This document shows, one piece after another, positions 7,816 through 15,330 of a DNA stretch of 17,571 nt (its first letter is position 1; every line of letters begins with the position of its first letter). The translations under genes were made by a program, and so were the position numbers. The notes beneath the pieces are model-generated. The model ran no database searches and was not told where the DNA came from. It saw only the letters and a program-made list of their open reading frames with translations. Source of the DNA: Ignavibacteria bacterium (lineage in GTDB: Bacteria; Bacteroidota; Ignavibacteria; Ignavibacteriales; Melioribacteraceae); the NCBI GenBank assembly GCA_027347545.1, contig DAIEQT010000415.1, positions 1 through 17,571 on the forward strand, given 5' to 3'.

Positions 7816-8421
7816 ATGAGCGAGCTTACGCTTTATTATAAGTATTTAGTTGTTATAGGAATTGTAGTTTGGTTAGTAATTCCAATCAGACAATATAAAA
7901 CACGTTACTTTTGGTTTTTCTTAATACTTGGGCTTACTGATCCGGTATCCTTTATTGCAGCAAAAAGCTTTCATACAACGAGTGCACAAAAATTTTATGT
8001 TTTTTTTGATATTCTATTTTTCTTTTCGGTTATTGAATATAAAAAAATCACTGCCCTTAAGATTTTATTTTATCTTGCAATTATTGGGTTGGGATATTTT
8101 TCTTTTACCCATTATTGGGAATATGGGGATTTCTTTATTACCGCAATACTTTTTCTTGTCTTAATAATACTTTTAAGGCAAAGCTTCCAATTTGTTATTA
8201 AAAAAGGTTGTATAAATATTTTTCACGTGGGGCTTGTCTTCTACCAAGCATTAAGCGTTTTCAAGTTTTTAAACTTATTGCTATTCTTTTCTACTGGAAT
8301 CTGGTTCTTCTTTTTATCTACAGCAGTGCAAATTCTTTTAGGTGTTTTCTTCGCAATGTACAGAGAGGATGATCCGAGATTTCTCATTAGAGTAACGGAA
8401 ACTAAGCAGGTTACGGATTAA
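7816..8421 (+). CDS. Seven-helix membrane protein of unknown function, co-encoded with a two-component system
   Basis: I do not recognise a family. The 201-residue product is almost wholly hydrophobic and aromatic, with about seven predicted membrane helices (roughly 8-24, 31-49, 60-75, 80-97, 106-128, 133-158, 162-182) and short loops. The polar C-terminal tail (183-201) is probably cytoplasmic or periplasmic depending on topology. There is no signal peptide, and no catalytic motif stands out. Scattered conserved-looking polar positions include T-D-P near residue 41 and His99. It starts two bases after the response regulator stop, so it is the third gene of the kinase operon. An inferred role is as a membrane partner that gives the kinase its input, or as an output of the pathway. 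Its stop codon overlaps that of the convergent CcmB-like gene. Confidence 0.8.
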   Translation: MSELTLYYKYLVVIGIVVWLVIPIRQYKTRYFWFFLILGLTDPVSFIAAKSFHTTSAQKFYVFFDILFFFSVIEYKKITALKILFYLAIIGLGYFSFTHYWEYGDFFITAILFLVLIILLRQSFQFVIKKGCINIFHVGLVFYQALSVFKFLNLLLFFSTGIWFFFLSTAVQILLGVFFAMYREDDPRFLIRVTETKQVTD

Positions 8422-9077
8422 TCTTTCCAGATGAAATCGAAGAGTAAATAGGAAGCGGTTCCCATTATTATATCGTAAGAAAATAGTACAGCTATTTCTA
8501 CAAATGAACTGCTGATCGAATTGCCATCCATTGAAAACTTTGTAAGCTCAAGCAGAGTTAAAATAAGGGGAAGCAAAATTGGGAATGAAAGTACCGGGTA
8601 AAGCGTCCCTTTAGAACTTGCTTTGGAAATAATAGCAGCAATTATTGTAGATGAAATTGCAATTCCTACATTGCCAAGAAGAAAAGCAACCAAAAACAAC
8701 GAAAGGTTTTTTATAACAAAAGAATCAAAGAGCATTGAGAACAGAATTGTTATTGCTACGTTCATCAAGAAAACCAAGATGAGATTGAACAACAATTTGC
8801 CGGAGAATATTGTTGTAGGTGAAGCAATTAGCTGAAGTGTAAGGGTTGTTCCCCGCTCTTCTTCCGAAACAAACGCACGCGATAGCCCGGACATAGCCGA
8901 GAAAAATATCACCACCCACAAAAGTCCGCCCGTTAAGTATTCTGTGATTTTCTCATCGCCAATAGAAAACATAATAACGCTGATTGTAACAAGAACAAAC
9001 ATTGCCAATGCGTTTATTGCGTAACGTGTGCGTAGCTCAGATTCCCAATCTTTCTTAAATAGCGCAAATGATTTCAT
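8418..9077 (-). CDS. CcmB-like ABC transporter permease (heme exporter B family)
   Basis: CcmB is the membrane part of the ABC complex that works with CcmA in cytochrome c maturation. The protein has about six hydrophobic helices, an E-E-E-R-G-T-T coupling segment after the second helix (about 72-78), and the family-like stretch S-S-K-G-T-L-Y-P-V-L-S-F-P-I-L-L-P. I chose the ATG at 9077 because it overlaps the ATPase stop (TAATG) and gives 219 residues, almost exactly the E. coli CcmB length. An in-frame upstream start at 9128 would add 17 residues inside the ATPase gene. It is the last gene of the minus-strand operon. No ccmC, ccmD, ccmE or ccmF is next to it, so a role in heme or cytochrome c work rests on family resemblance alone. 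Confidence 0.85.
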   Translation of the reverse strand: MKSFALFKKDWESELRTRYAINALAMFVLVTISVIMFSIGDEKITEYLTGGLLWVVIFFSAMSGLSRAFVSEEERGTTLTLQLIASPTTIFSGKLLFNLILVFLMNVAITILFSMLFDSFVIKNLSLFLVAFLLGNVGIAISSTIIAAIISKASSKGTLYPVLSFPILLPLILTLLELTKFSMDGNSISSSFVEIAVLFSYDIIMGTASYLLFDFIWKD

Positions 9078-9721
9078 TATCTCGGTTGTTGATTTTTGAA
9101 ATTCTGTAATTCTAAAACCCTTTCGCACAAAGCTAGGTCTGCTTCTTCGTTTGAAGCAATCAAAACCAACTTTGTTTTACCTTCCGATTTTATAAACTCA
9201 TAAACTTTTTCTTTGCCGGAGTAATCCAGATTTGAAGTCGGCTCATCAAGAATTAAAAGCTGCGGCTCATGCAACAGTGCGAAAGCAAATTTTAGCCTTT
9301 GTTTCATACCGGAAGAAAAGCCGCGAAGCAAATCACTTCTTCTTTCGTACAAATTAAATTCGTTCAAAAGAAAATCTGAGCGCTCTTTGTTAAACTTGAT
9401 TCCCCTAACTTTTGAAATGTGCTGGAGATTTTCTTCTGCAGTAAATTCATCATAAAGGAATAGATATGGTGAAACAAATCCGAGAAAATTATGAAGTTCT
9501 TCCTCTTCAATTACTTTCCCTTCAAATGAATGCTTAATCTTTCCCTTAGTTGGAGAAATTAGGCAAGAAATGATTTTTACAAGAGTTGATTTTCCAGATC
9601 CGTTCGGACCTGAAATTCCGTAAACATGACTGGATTGAAATGAATAATCAATTCCGTCGAAGATCAACCTTCTTCCGAAATATTTAACCAGCTTGTTGAG
9701 TTCGACAGTGTAATTAGTCAT
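9077..9721 (-). CDS. CcmA-like ABC transporter ATP-binding protein with unusual Q- and H-loops
   Basis: This is the ATPase partner of the CcmB-like permease. In the 214-residue product Walker A is G-P-N-G-S-G-K-S-T (38-46), the signature is F-S-S-G-M-K-Q-R-L (135-143), and Walker B with catalytic glutamate is L-L-I-L-D-E-P (155-161), followed by the D-loop S-N-L-D. Two normally conserved positions differ. The Q-loop region reads F-V-S-P-Y-L-F-L-Y with no Gln, and the H-loop reads I-A-S-N-E with Asn191 where a histidine is usual. The length and adjacency to a CcmB-like gene point to the CcmA group. It overlaps the metalloprotease gene by 8 bp upstream and the permease by one base downstream, so translation is coupled throughout. 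It may be a lineage variant of the heme exporter or a related exporter with another substrate. Confidence 0.88.
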   Translation of the reverse strand: MTNYTVELNKLVKYFGRRLIFDGIDYSFQSSHVYGISGPNGSGKSTLVKIISCLISPTKGKIKHSFEGKVIEEEELHNFLGFVSPYLFLYDEFTAEENLQHISKVRGIKFNKERSDFLLNEFNLYERRSDLLRGFSSGMKQRLKFAFALLHEPQLLILDEPTSNLDYSGKEKVYEFIKSEGKTKLVLIASNEEADLALCERVLELQNFKNQQPR

Positions 9722-11327
9722 TATAGATTACAAATTTTCCTTTAAGAATATCTTCGCCGCACTTAATAACGTAAAAGTAAACTCCGGTTGCAAGTTTATG
9801 CTGATTAGAATCTTTTGCGTCCCACGGCACAACAATTTTTTCGGTGGCAACAATACGTTTTTGACCCGAATAAACCAAGTTCATATCTGTAGAATAAATA
9901 TATAGATCAACATTACCGCCACCACCGTTTAAGCTTGCCGGTAAAAATAAATATTGATGTTCGGAATATTTGAACGGCTGAGGATAAGCATAGCCGGCTG
10001 TCTCAACAGATGCTTCTCCTTCATTTAGCGGAATATCATTTAGAACATTTGTTTCGGCTAGTAGATTTAAATCCTGGCTTGTAATTTTTGAATAATAATC
10101 ATTAGTAAGTTTTCGATAGCCGCTAATTGCTACTGCAGAAATTGCATAATCGAGTAAAATTTTTGTTGTTGGGGAATTGACGGAGCTTTGCACATCAACA
10201 TTAGAAATTATAGAGATTAATCTGTTGCTGCCATCTATAAACTCATAAAAATTGTTCGATACCGGCTCGGTGGTTACTGAAATTGGTTTTAGAATATCCA
10301 TCGACATAGAATTTGTTACAAGTGGGTAGTTAGCAGCTTCTTCAAAATACTTACCCGGTACGGTTCTAGTATTTGTAAAGTAGCACCAAAGTCCGAAACG
10401 ATTAAATTCAACTTTGAGTGATGAACCGTAATCTAAAAGAACCTTTGAAAATGCCTCTACTGCACGCATGTTAGGCATCTCTTCCCAAATGTCTTTAATT
10501 ATTTTATTGCCGAATCTATTACTCAAGAAAATATTCCAAAGAGCGAGATTGTAACCGTTATTCATTGCAATTGCTTTACCGGTATTACGGAAATAAGAAC
10601 CGATATAATTGTAATAATCATTTACATCATCGTAAACAAATTCTTCCATAGCGGTCGAAGTAAGCTCGTGGTAAAATCTATCCGACTCACGAAAAATATA
10701 ATTTCCCAACTGTATAACATGATGAAGCTCGTGAGCAATAGTTACTTTTGCAGCATTAATTCCATGTGTATAATATCCAGAGCCGGAAAAATCATTATCC
10801 ATGACAATATAGCTAGGCGATGTTGTCGCTCCAACTAGGTCCTGCTCAGTATAACCATAATCGCCGCCAACTAAATTTTGAAGGTAAACATCAACTCTAT
10901 TATCGCCTCCTTCTCCATTATCTGATTGAGGAGCCGGGAATTTCATAATGTTTACTTCATAGTTATAAGATGAATCAGCAGCTATAGCAAATTCTTTCAA
11001 ATCATACCCTGGTGCATTAGAACCCTTTTTATTGAAATGAATTCTAAATTTGCCTGAGGGGGTAACAAAACTTGTATCTGTGTTTGGTCTTTGGAGAAGA
11101 ACAGCTAATACACTTTTTTGCTTTGGCGTGAACCGGTTAAAATTAGATTTAATATTATTAACAAAGCCAAAACTGCATTTAATAGGCTCTGTATTATCAC
11201 CTAAAACACGTGTGTTTGTTGGATCGGGAACGCCTTTAATTCTTAGGAACTCTGAATAAAGTGAATCAAGATTTTGCGCTTGTAGCGAGCCAAATAATAA
11301 AACCGAAAGAGCTAAGAGTTTCTTCAT
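9714..11327 (-). CDS. Secreted HExxH metalloprotease with type IX secretion C-terminal domain
   Basis: Probably a zinc-dependent protease exported through the Sec pathway and then the T9SS. In the 537-residue product the signal peptide is at 1-17 (ending L-Q-A-Q). The zinc motif H-E-L-H-H is at 199-203 (His199, Glu200, His203), followed by H-E-L-T-S-T-A-M-E-E at 220-229, where Glu221, Glu228 or Glu229 could be the third ligand, as in gluzincins. The style recalls the MXAN_6640 group of putative metalloproteases. The C-terminus has the Y-P-Q-P-F motif (448-452) typical of T9SS type A sorting domains, then beta strands ending V-P-W-D-A-K-D and L-A-T-G-V-Y-F-Y-V-I, a usual T9SS tail. Its ATG overlaps the FG-GAP gene's TGA stop (ATGA), and its end overlaps the ABC ATPase gene. 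Substrate unknown. Confidence 0.88.
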   Translation of the reverse strand: MKKLLALSVLLFGSLQAQNLDSLYSEFLRIKGVPDPTNTRVLGDNTEPIKCSFGFVNNIKSNFNRFTPKQKSVLAVLLQRPNTDTSFVTPSGKFRIHFNKKGSNAPGYDLKEFAIAADSSYNYEVNIMKFPAPQSDNGEGGDNRVDVYLQNLVGGDYGYTEQDLVGATTSPSYIVMDNDFSGSGYYTHGINAAKVTIAHELHHVIQLGNYIFRESDRFYHELTSTAMEEFVYDDVNDYYNYIGSYFRNTGKAIAMNNGYNLALWNIFLSNRFGNKIIKDIWEEMPNMRAVEAFSKVLLDYGSSLKVEFNRFGLWCYFTNTRTVPGKYFEEAANYPLVTNSMSMDILKPISVTTEPVSNNFYEFIDGSNRLISIISNVDVQSSVNSPTTKILLDYAISAVAISGYRKLTNDYYSKITSQDLNLLAETNVLNDIPLNEGEASVETAGYAYPQPFKYSEHQYLFLPASLNGGGGNVDLYIYSTDMNLVYSGQKRIVATEKIVVPWDAKDSNQHKLATGVYFYVIKCGEDILKGKFVIYND

Positions 11328-13414
11328 AAATATTTTTTGATTGTGATGGAATTAGTATTTCCGCTCGAATAGATCAAATATTTGTTTTTCCCATGAAGCG
11401 TGGCAACAAAATAATCATTGATTCCATTCGTTTCAATCGGTGCAATTGCTTTGGCACTTCTTGCCGCCGGTTTCATTTCCCAAAATTTTTTCGTTTGATT
11501 GGAATAGGATAAGAACAAAACATTCTCTCCATCAATTATATATTTTACCGGAAGGCTTGTTTGAAGCCGTTCTTTGATTTCCATACGAATATTTTTCTCT
11601 TTCCGGAAATAATATAACACAGATTTCTTACTAAATGATAAAAGAGCCGCAGCGGGCTTTGTACGGCCAATAAGCTCATCAACCGAAATCATCTTCGATT
11701 CTATAGTTTCATTTTCCGGAATCTCGAAGGTTAAACGCGAAGTCCGTTCAATTTCCTTTTTATCAAAAACTATTTTAACTAGATCAACATTTCTCCCAAG
11801 ACGAATTAGTGCATAAACATCTTTATAAACGCTATAGTTGAAAGTTGCATCTTCGACATTAGCAGCAACTTGCCGCTTTTCAACAAAACGGCTAGTGAAG
11901 TTCCGCATTTCAAACTCTTGTAAAGAAAGTATTTTATTCTTAAGAGTCATTGCACATATATTAATTCTATCTTTCAACCGGTCGCTCGAAAATTTAACTT
12001 CTCTAATGGGATCCGTAGTATAAATAATTTGCTTACTCGTACGGTTATTTTCAAAATTGTATCGCAGCACCTCTAAAGATTTCTCTCCTTTTCTATAGCA
12101 AATGAACGTCGTTACGTTCTTCTTAGTGTCGTCTATAATAAATTGATTTGGTATAGTGGAAAGATTGAAAGTGAAATATGAGCGCAGCAGATTTCTTCGT
12201 TCACTCAGACCTATTTTCATAGTATTGCTGCCTGCATCAATAAAAGCTAGCTCCTTAAATCCGTCACGGTTGTAATCAAAGGCTTGTATAGTAGCCGCGC
12301 CTTCCAGCAATGCTATGTTAAATGTTTCATCATGCATGGATAAAGAACTTATGAGGTAACTCGCACCGGTAGAAGACACTGCCGCTAGTTTTCTTCCGCC
12401 GCGGTCAACATAAGAAGTAACGTCACTCAAATTTTGTTTGCTTATATAGCAAACCGGCGAATAAAATGAATTATTCCCTTTTGCAAAAGAGATAAACAAC
12501 TTACTGCCGCTCTGGTTAATAAAAGCTACGTCGTTGAAGCCATCTCCGTTAAAATCTAAAATTGTGTATTTGGAAACACCTTGTTCTGTTGCGAAATGAA
12601 ATTTCCGTTGAAATGAAGAAACAGAATCGCCCAAGAGTATTTCCAGATTGTTATTCTTTATAAATGCTAGATCAGTAAAGCGGTCGGAATTGAAATCAAG
12701 TGCACGGAATTCGCTTACTTCCGAGCCGAGACCAATTGAGCGTGATTCTTCGAAGCTGCCGGCTTCATCATTATTATAGAATACTATAGAGTTTGAAACC
12801 AAATCAATTGCAGCAATGTCTTCATATCCGTCATAATTCAAATCAATAAAAACCGCGGCAGAGAAAATTTTCCCTTTAATTCGATCATCTTCGTTTAGTC
12901 TTCTGCTTCTTTCTTTTGCAAGAACAAGTCCGTCCATTCCGGCACCAGCGCACAAAACATTTGAAGGAATACCTTCTTCAACTTTACCGACATCTATTGT
13001 TGATGCATAACCATCGAATTTAATTTTTGAATTTGTGATTAAACTCCCGGTACGTGAAAACGTCACAATTCCGGCTTCTCTTGTCTTTCTTGAAAGCGCT
13101 ATAAATCTTTTGCTGCTTTTGTCGTTGAAGTATGGATGAATCACAGCCAAACTGAATGAAGAATATTTTTCACTAGCTTTGCCAAAACTTGAACGTGAGT
13201 CTGATGTTAATGTTGAGTAATTATTAAGAGTTGGATTATAGAATACTAGATCGCGGTAACCATCGGAGTTGTAATCTACAGCTACAATTGAAGAATAGTT
13301 TGGTTTTACAGAAAACTCTGTAAGCTTACAAAAACCATTTATAGGAATTTGGGCAAATAAACTTGACGTCCAGAATAAGAGAAATAGAATCCTAAGAATT
13401 AATTCTTTTTTCAA
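11324..13414 (-). CDS. Secreted FG-GAP/VCBS-type beta-propeller protein with calcium-binding motifs
   Basis: The 696-residue protein (from the chosen start) opens with a signal peptide (L-I-L-R-I-L-F-L-L-F-W, ending L-F-A-Q near residue 22). The mature part contains FG-GAP-type blades whose D-x-N-x-D-G-x-x-D/E loops resemble calcium sites. These lie at about 47-55, 191-199, 240-248, 287-295 and 380-388, always followed by a hydrophobic A-F-I or A-A-I strand. The spacing is near 47 residues or a multiple of it, so blades without the motif fill the gaps. The second half (400-696) is strand-rich without obvious motifs. I see no T9SS tail. I chose the TTG at 13414 because it starts the signal peptide cleanly and overlaps the thioesterase gene by only 23 bp; the frame is open farther up to 13480, including an ATG at 13462. 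It is coupled to the metalloprotease by an ATGA overlap. Confidence 0.83.
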   Translation of the reverse strand: MKKELILRILFLLFWTSSLFAQIPINGFCKLTEFSVKPNYSSIVAVDYNSDGYRDLVFYNPTLNNYSTLTSDSRSSFGKASEKYSSFSLAVIHPYFNDKSSKRFIALSRKTREAGIVTFSRTGSLITNSKIKFDGYASTIDVGKVEEGIPSNVLCAGAGMDGLVLAKERSRRLNEDDRIKGKIFSAAVFIDLNYDGYEDIAAIDLVSNSIVFYNNDEAGSFEESRSIGLGSEVSEFRALDFNSDRFTDLAFIKNNNLEILLGDSVSSFQRKFHFATEQGVSKYTILDFNGDGFNDVAFINQSGSKLFISFAKGNNSFYSPVCYISKQNLSDVTSYVDRGGRKLAAVSSTGASYLISSLSMHDETFNIALLEGAATIQAFDYNRDGFKELAFIDAGSNTMKIGLSERRNLLRSYFTFNLSTIPNQFIIDDTKKNVTTFICYRKGEKSLEVLRYNFENNRTSKQIIYTTDPIREVKFSSDRLKDRINICAMTLKNKILSLQEFEMRNFTSRFVEKRQVAANVEDATFNYSVYKDVYALIRLGRNVDLVKIVFDKKEIERTSRLTFEIPENETIESKMISVDELIGRTKPAAALLSFSKKSVLYYFRKEKNIRMEIKERLQTSLPVKYIIDGENVLFLSYSNQTKKFWEMKPAARSAKAIAPIETNGINDYFVATLHGKNKYLIYSSGNTNSITIKKYL

Positions 13415-13874
13415 GGCGGGCTTTTCTTCTCTGTAATGCTTCTTCGAACCTTCTCTTTTCATCTTTGGTCTCGGGTACAACTTCTATTGTTGCAACCGGG
13501 CGGGTGTTTTCATCAACGCTAACAAAAGTTAGATAAGCTGAGTTTGTGTGGATATGGGTTCCTTCAGTAAAATTTTCAGCAAATACTTTTACACCAACTT
13601 CCATTGATGTTTTGAAAGCTCTATTTACTGAAGCAGTGATTGTTACAACATTTCCCAAGCGCACGGGATGATGAAAATCTATTTTATCAACCGAAGCGGT
13701 TACGCAAATTCTTTGTGAGTGTTTCGCAGCTGCAAGTGCGGCACAAATATCAATCCAGTGCATTAACTGTCCGCCAAGCAAATTGCCAAGCTGGTTAGTG
13801 TGGTTTGGCAGCACTAACTCAGTCATCGTAACAATTGAATCACTTACCTTTTTCTGTTTAAACCGCTCACTCAT
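13392..13874 (-). CDS. Acyl-CoA thioesterase, hotdog fold (YciA/BFIT-like)
   Basis: Hydrolyses acyl-CoA esters to free CoA and fatty acid in the cytoplasm; the exact chain length preferred cannot be read from the sequence. The 160-residue product shows the hotdog pattern of this group: N-Q-L-G-N-L-L-G-G-Q-L-M-H-W-I-D (27-42), with the typical Asn and the Asp (Asp42) at the start of the central helix, then V-T-A-S-V-D-K-I-D-F-H-H-P-V-R-L-G (58-74) and T-S-M-E-V-G-V (89-95). A charged C-terminal tail (about 135-160) is helical. Its ATG overlaps the bamD stop (ATGA), indicating translational coupling. The tail overlaps the start of the FG-GAP gene. A cytoplasmic lipid enzyme within an envelope operon may serve lipid supply or recycling, but that is inference. 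Confidence 0.92.
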   Translation of the reverse strand: MSERFKQKKVSDSIVTMTELVLPNHTNQLGNLLGGQLMHWIDICAALAAAKHSQRICVTASVDKIDFHHPVRLGNVVTITASVNRAFKTSMEVGVKVFAENFTEGTHIHTNSAYLTFVSVDENTRPVATIEVVPETKDEKRRFEEALQRRKARLEKRINS

Positions 13875-14626
13875 TTCTTTTGGCTTAACTTAGTTTCAGT
13901 TTCTTGAATTTCCTTCGCGTTGGAATCATCCGGATAGCGGCTAAGAAACACACCAATATCATTCGATGCTTCGGTTGTCATTCCTTTTTTAATTTCTAGT
14001 TGAATTTTTTTATAAAGAGCCAGCGGTGCAAATTTTGTATCGTGAAAATACTCAGTTACATTTCCGTAATACTTGATTGCTGCTCTTTCATATTCCATCT
14101 TTTCATATATCAATGCTGCTTGATATTCTTTTTCTGCCAACCGTTCGTTTAATTCTTTGATTTTAGCTGATGCTGTTTCAACTTTTTTATCAGCCGGGAA
14201 AAAATCTATAAACGCTTGAAATTCTTCAATCGCTTTTTTAGTGTATGCCTGATCAAGCTGATAAGCCGGTGCGAGCTGGTAATAGCACTCTGCCAGCATG
14301 TATTGTGATTCCGAAACGAACGGCGAAGCCGGAATATTCCGAATCAGTTTGCTGAACTCATAAGCGCCGAGCAGATATTGTTCGCGCTTAAAATAAGTCA
14401 TAGCCAGATAGTATTGCGCATCATCATTATAAGCACTGCCGGAATATTGAAGCAGAAAATTCTGGAATTCTTGAACAGCTACTTCGTAATCTTCATCATT
14501 ATAAAGAGTCATTAAATAATTATAATAATCTTCAGCACTAAACTTAGTTGTATCAACAGTATTGGAACAATTTACCAAAACGAGCGCCAGTAGAAACAGC
14601 GCAGCTATCTTAAACTTTCTTAACAA
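13871..14626 (-). CDS. bamD: Outer-membrane assembly lipoprotein BamD
   Basis: BamD is a TPR lipoprotein of the BAM complex, which folds beta-barrel proteins into the outer membrane. In the 251-residue product, the N-terminal signal (hydrophobic 8-18) ends in a lipobox L-V-N-C with Cys20, so Lgt would lipidate it. The mature protein has about five TPR-like helix pairs, for example D-Y-E-V-A-V-Q-E-F-Q-N-F-L-L-Q-Y (47-62), A-Q-Y-Y-L-A-M-T-Y-F-K-R-E-Q-Y (70-84) and Y-E-R-A-A-I-K-Y-Y-G-N-V-T-E-Y-F (about 179-194), matching the YfiO/BamD pattern. The length is near the family norm. The start is TTG with a strong AAGGAG ribosome binding site 8-9 nt upstream. It is 66 bp downstream of an unknown membrane-protein gene and overlaps the thioesterase gene by 4 bp. 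bamA is not in the window. Confidence 0.92.
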   Translation of the reverse strand: MLRKFKIAALFLLALVLVNCSNTVDTTKFSAEDYYNYLMTLYNDEDYEVAVQEFQNFLLQYSGSAYNDDAQYYLAMTYFKREQYLLGAYEFSKLIRNIPASPFVSESQYMLAECYYQLAPAYQLDQAYTKKAIEEFQAFIDFFPADKKVETASAKIKELNERLAEKEYQAALIYEKMEYERAAIKYYGNVTEYFHDTKFAPLALYKKIQLEIKKGMTTEASNDIGVFLSRYPDDSNAKEIQETETKLSQKK

Positions 14627-14692
14627 AATACCTTCTCCTTAATTAGCGTGTAAAAATAATCAATTTGACCCAGCTTAAAAACTCACGGATTT

Positions 14693-15289
14693 TCACTTAC
14701 CTCTTACCGTAAACAGCAAAATTATTGTTGTAACCAATGTTCCAACTACCAGAACCGGCTCAAGAAGATTGGAAAAGAATGAAACTTCCGGCTTCTTTCC
14801 TTGAGTAAATGGAGCAGTTGCGTCTTCGATGTTTTTTATTTCATCAACTACAATTGTGTCTTTTGCAGATTCGTTTACCTCAAACGACTTTACTAACCCA
14901 TCGGGTGATGATACTGAAACTATTCCGCTTAACGAAACATTTCGCTCTGCAACAACATCACCAAAGAAACCATCTTTTTCAGCATTAGCGTATTCAACCT
15001 TAGATTGATTAAGTGAATAAGTAACTTTTGCAGTATTAGCGGAATTGTCGTTTTTAATCATGTAGCCATGATTAGAAAACGCAGCTAGCACTTTTGGTTT
15101 TAGTAATTCCAAAGATGCTGGACCAGTAACTGAGAGTACCACAGCACCATTTTTACCTACAACATCACCAACCTTAACGATAGAATTATCAATCAACTGA
15201 AAGAATTTTTCTAGGTTAGTCTTTGTCTGTGCCGTAACAAATACCGGAACTACAAACAGAGCAAAAAATATGATGAGTGTTTTCTTCAA
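14693..15289 (-). CDS. Exported protein of unknown function with C-terminal membrane anchor
   Basis: I do not recognise a family. The 198-residue product begins with a signal peptide (hydrophobic 4-19, then V-T-A-Q-T). It has a periplasmic domain of about 150 residues with alternating strands and a helix, and ends in a transmembrane helix (about 176-194) followed by a short F-T-V-R-G-K tail. The periplasmic part contains K-D-G-F-F-G-D (105-111), which looks like a conserved loop. The topology implies an inner-membrane protein held by its C-terminus. The start is TTG at 15289: the frame has no ATG before an upstream stop, and this codon begins the signal peptide directly. It lies just before bamD on the same strand and may open that operon. 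A role in envelope assembly is suggested only by this position. Confidence 0.78.
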   Translation of the reverse strand: MKKTLIIFFALFVVPVFVTAQTKTNLEKFFQLIDNSIVKVGDVVGKNGAVVLSVTGPASLELLKPKVLAAFSNHGYMIKNDNSANTAKVTYSLNQSKVEYANAEKDGFFGDVVAERNVSLSGIVSVSSPDGLVKSFEVNESAKDTIVVDEIKNIEDATAPFTQGKKPEVSFFSNLLEPVLVVGTLVTTIILLFTVRGK

Positions 15290-15330
15290 ATAGTCTCTTA
15301 AATAAAATCGTGGTCTCTATAAATGTAATG

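Noticed and set aside
13415..13480. Upstream extension of the FG-GAP protein to a start at 13480
   Set aside because: It would add a charged, non-signal segment before a clean signal peptide and deepen the overlap with the thioesterase gene to 89 bp.
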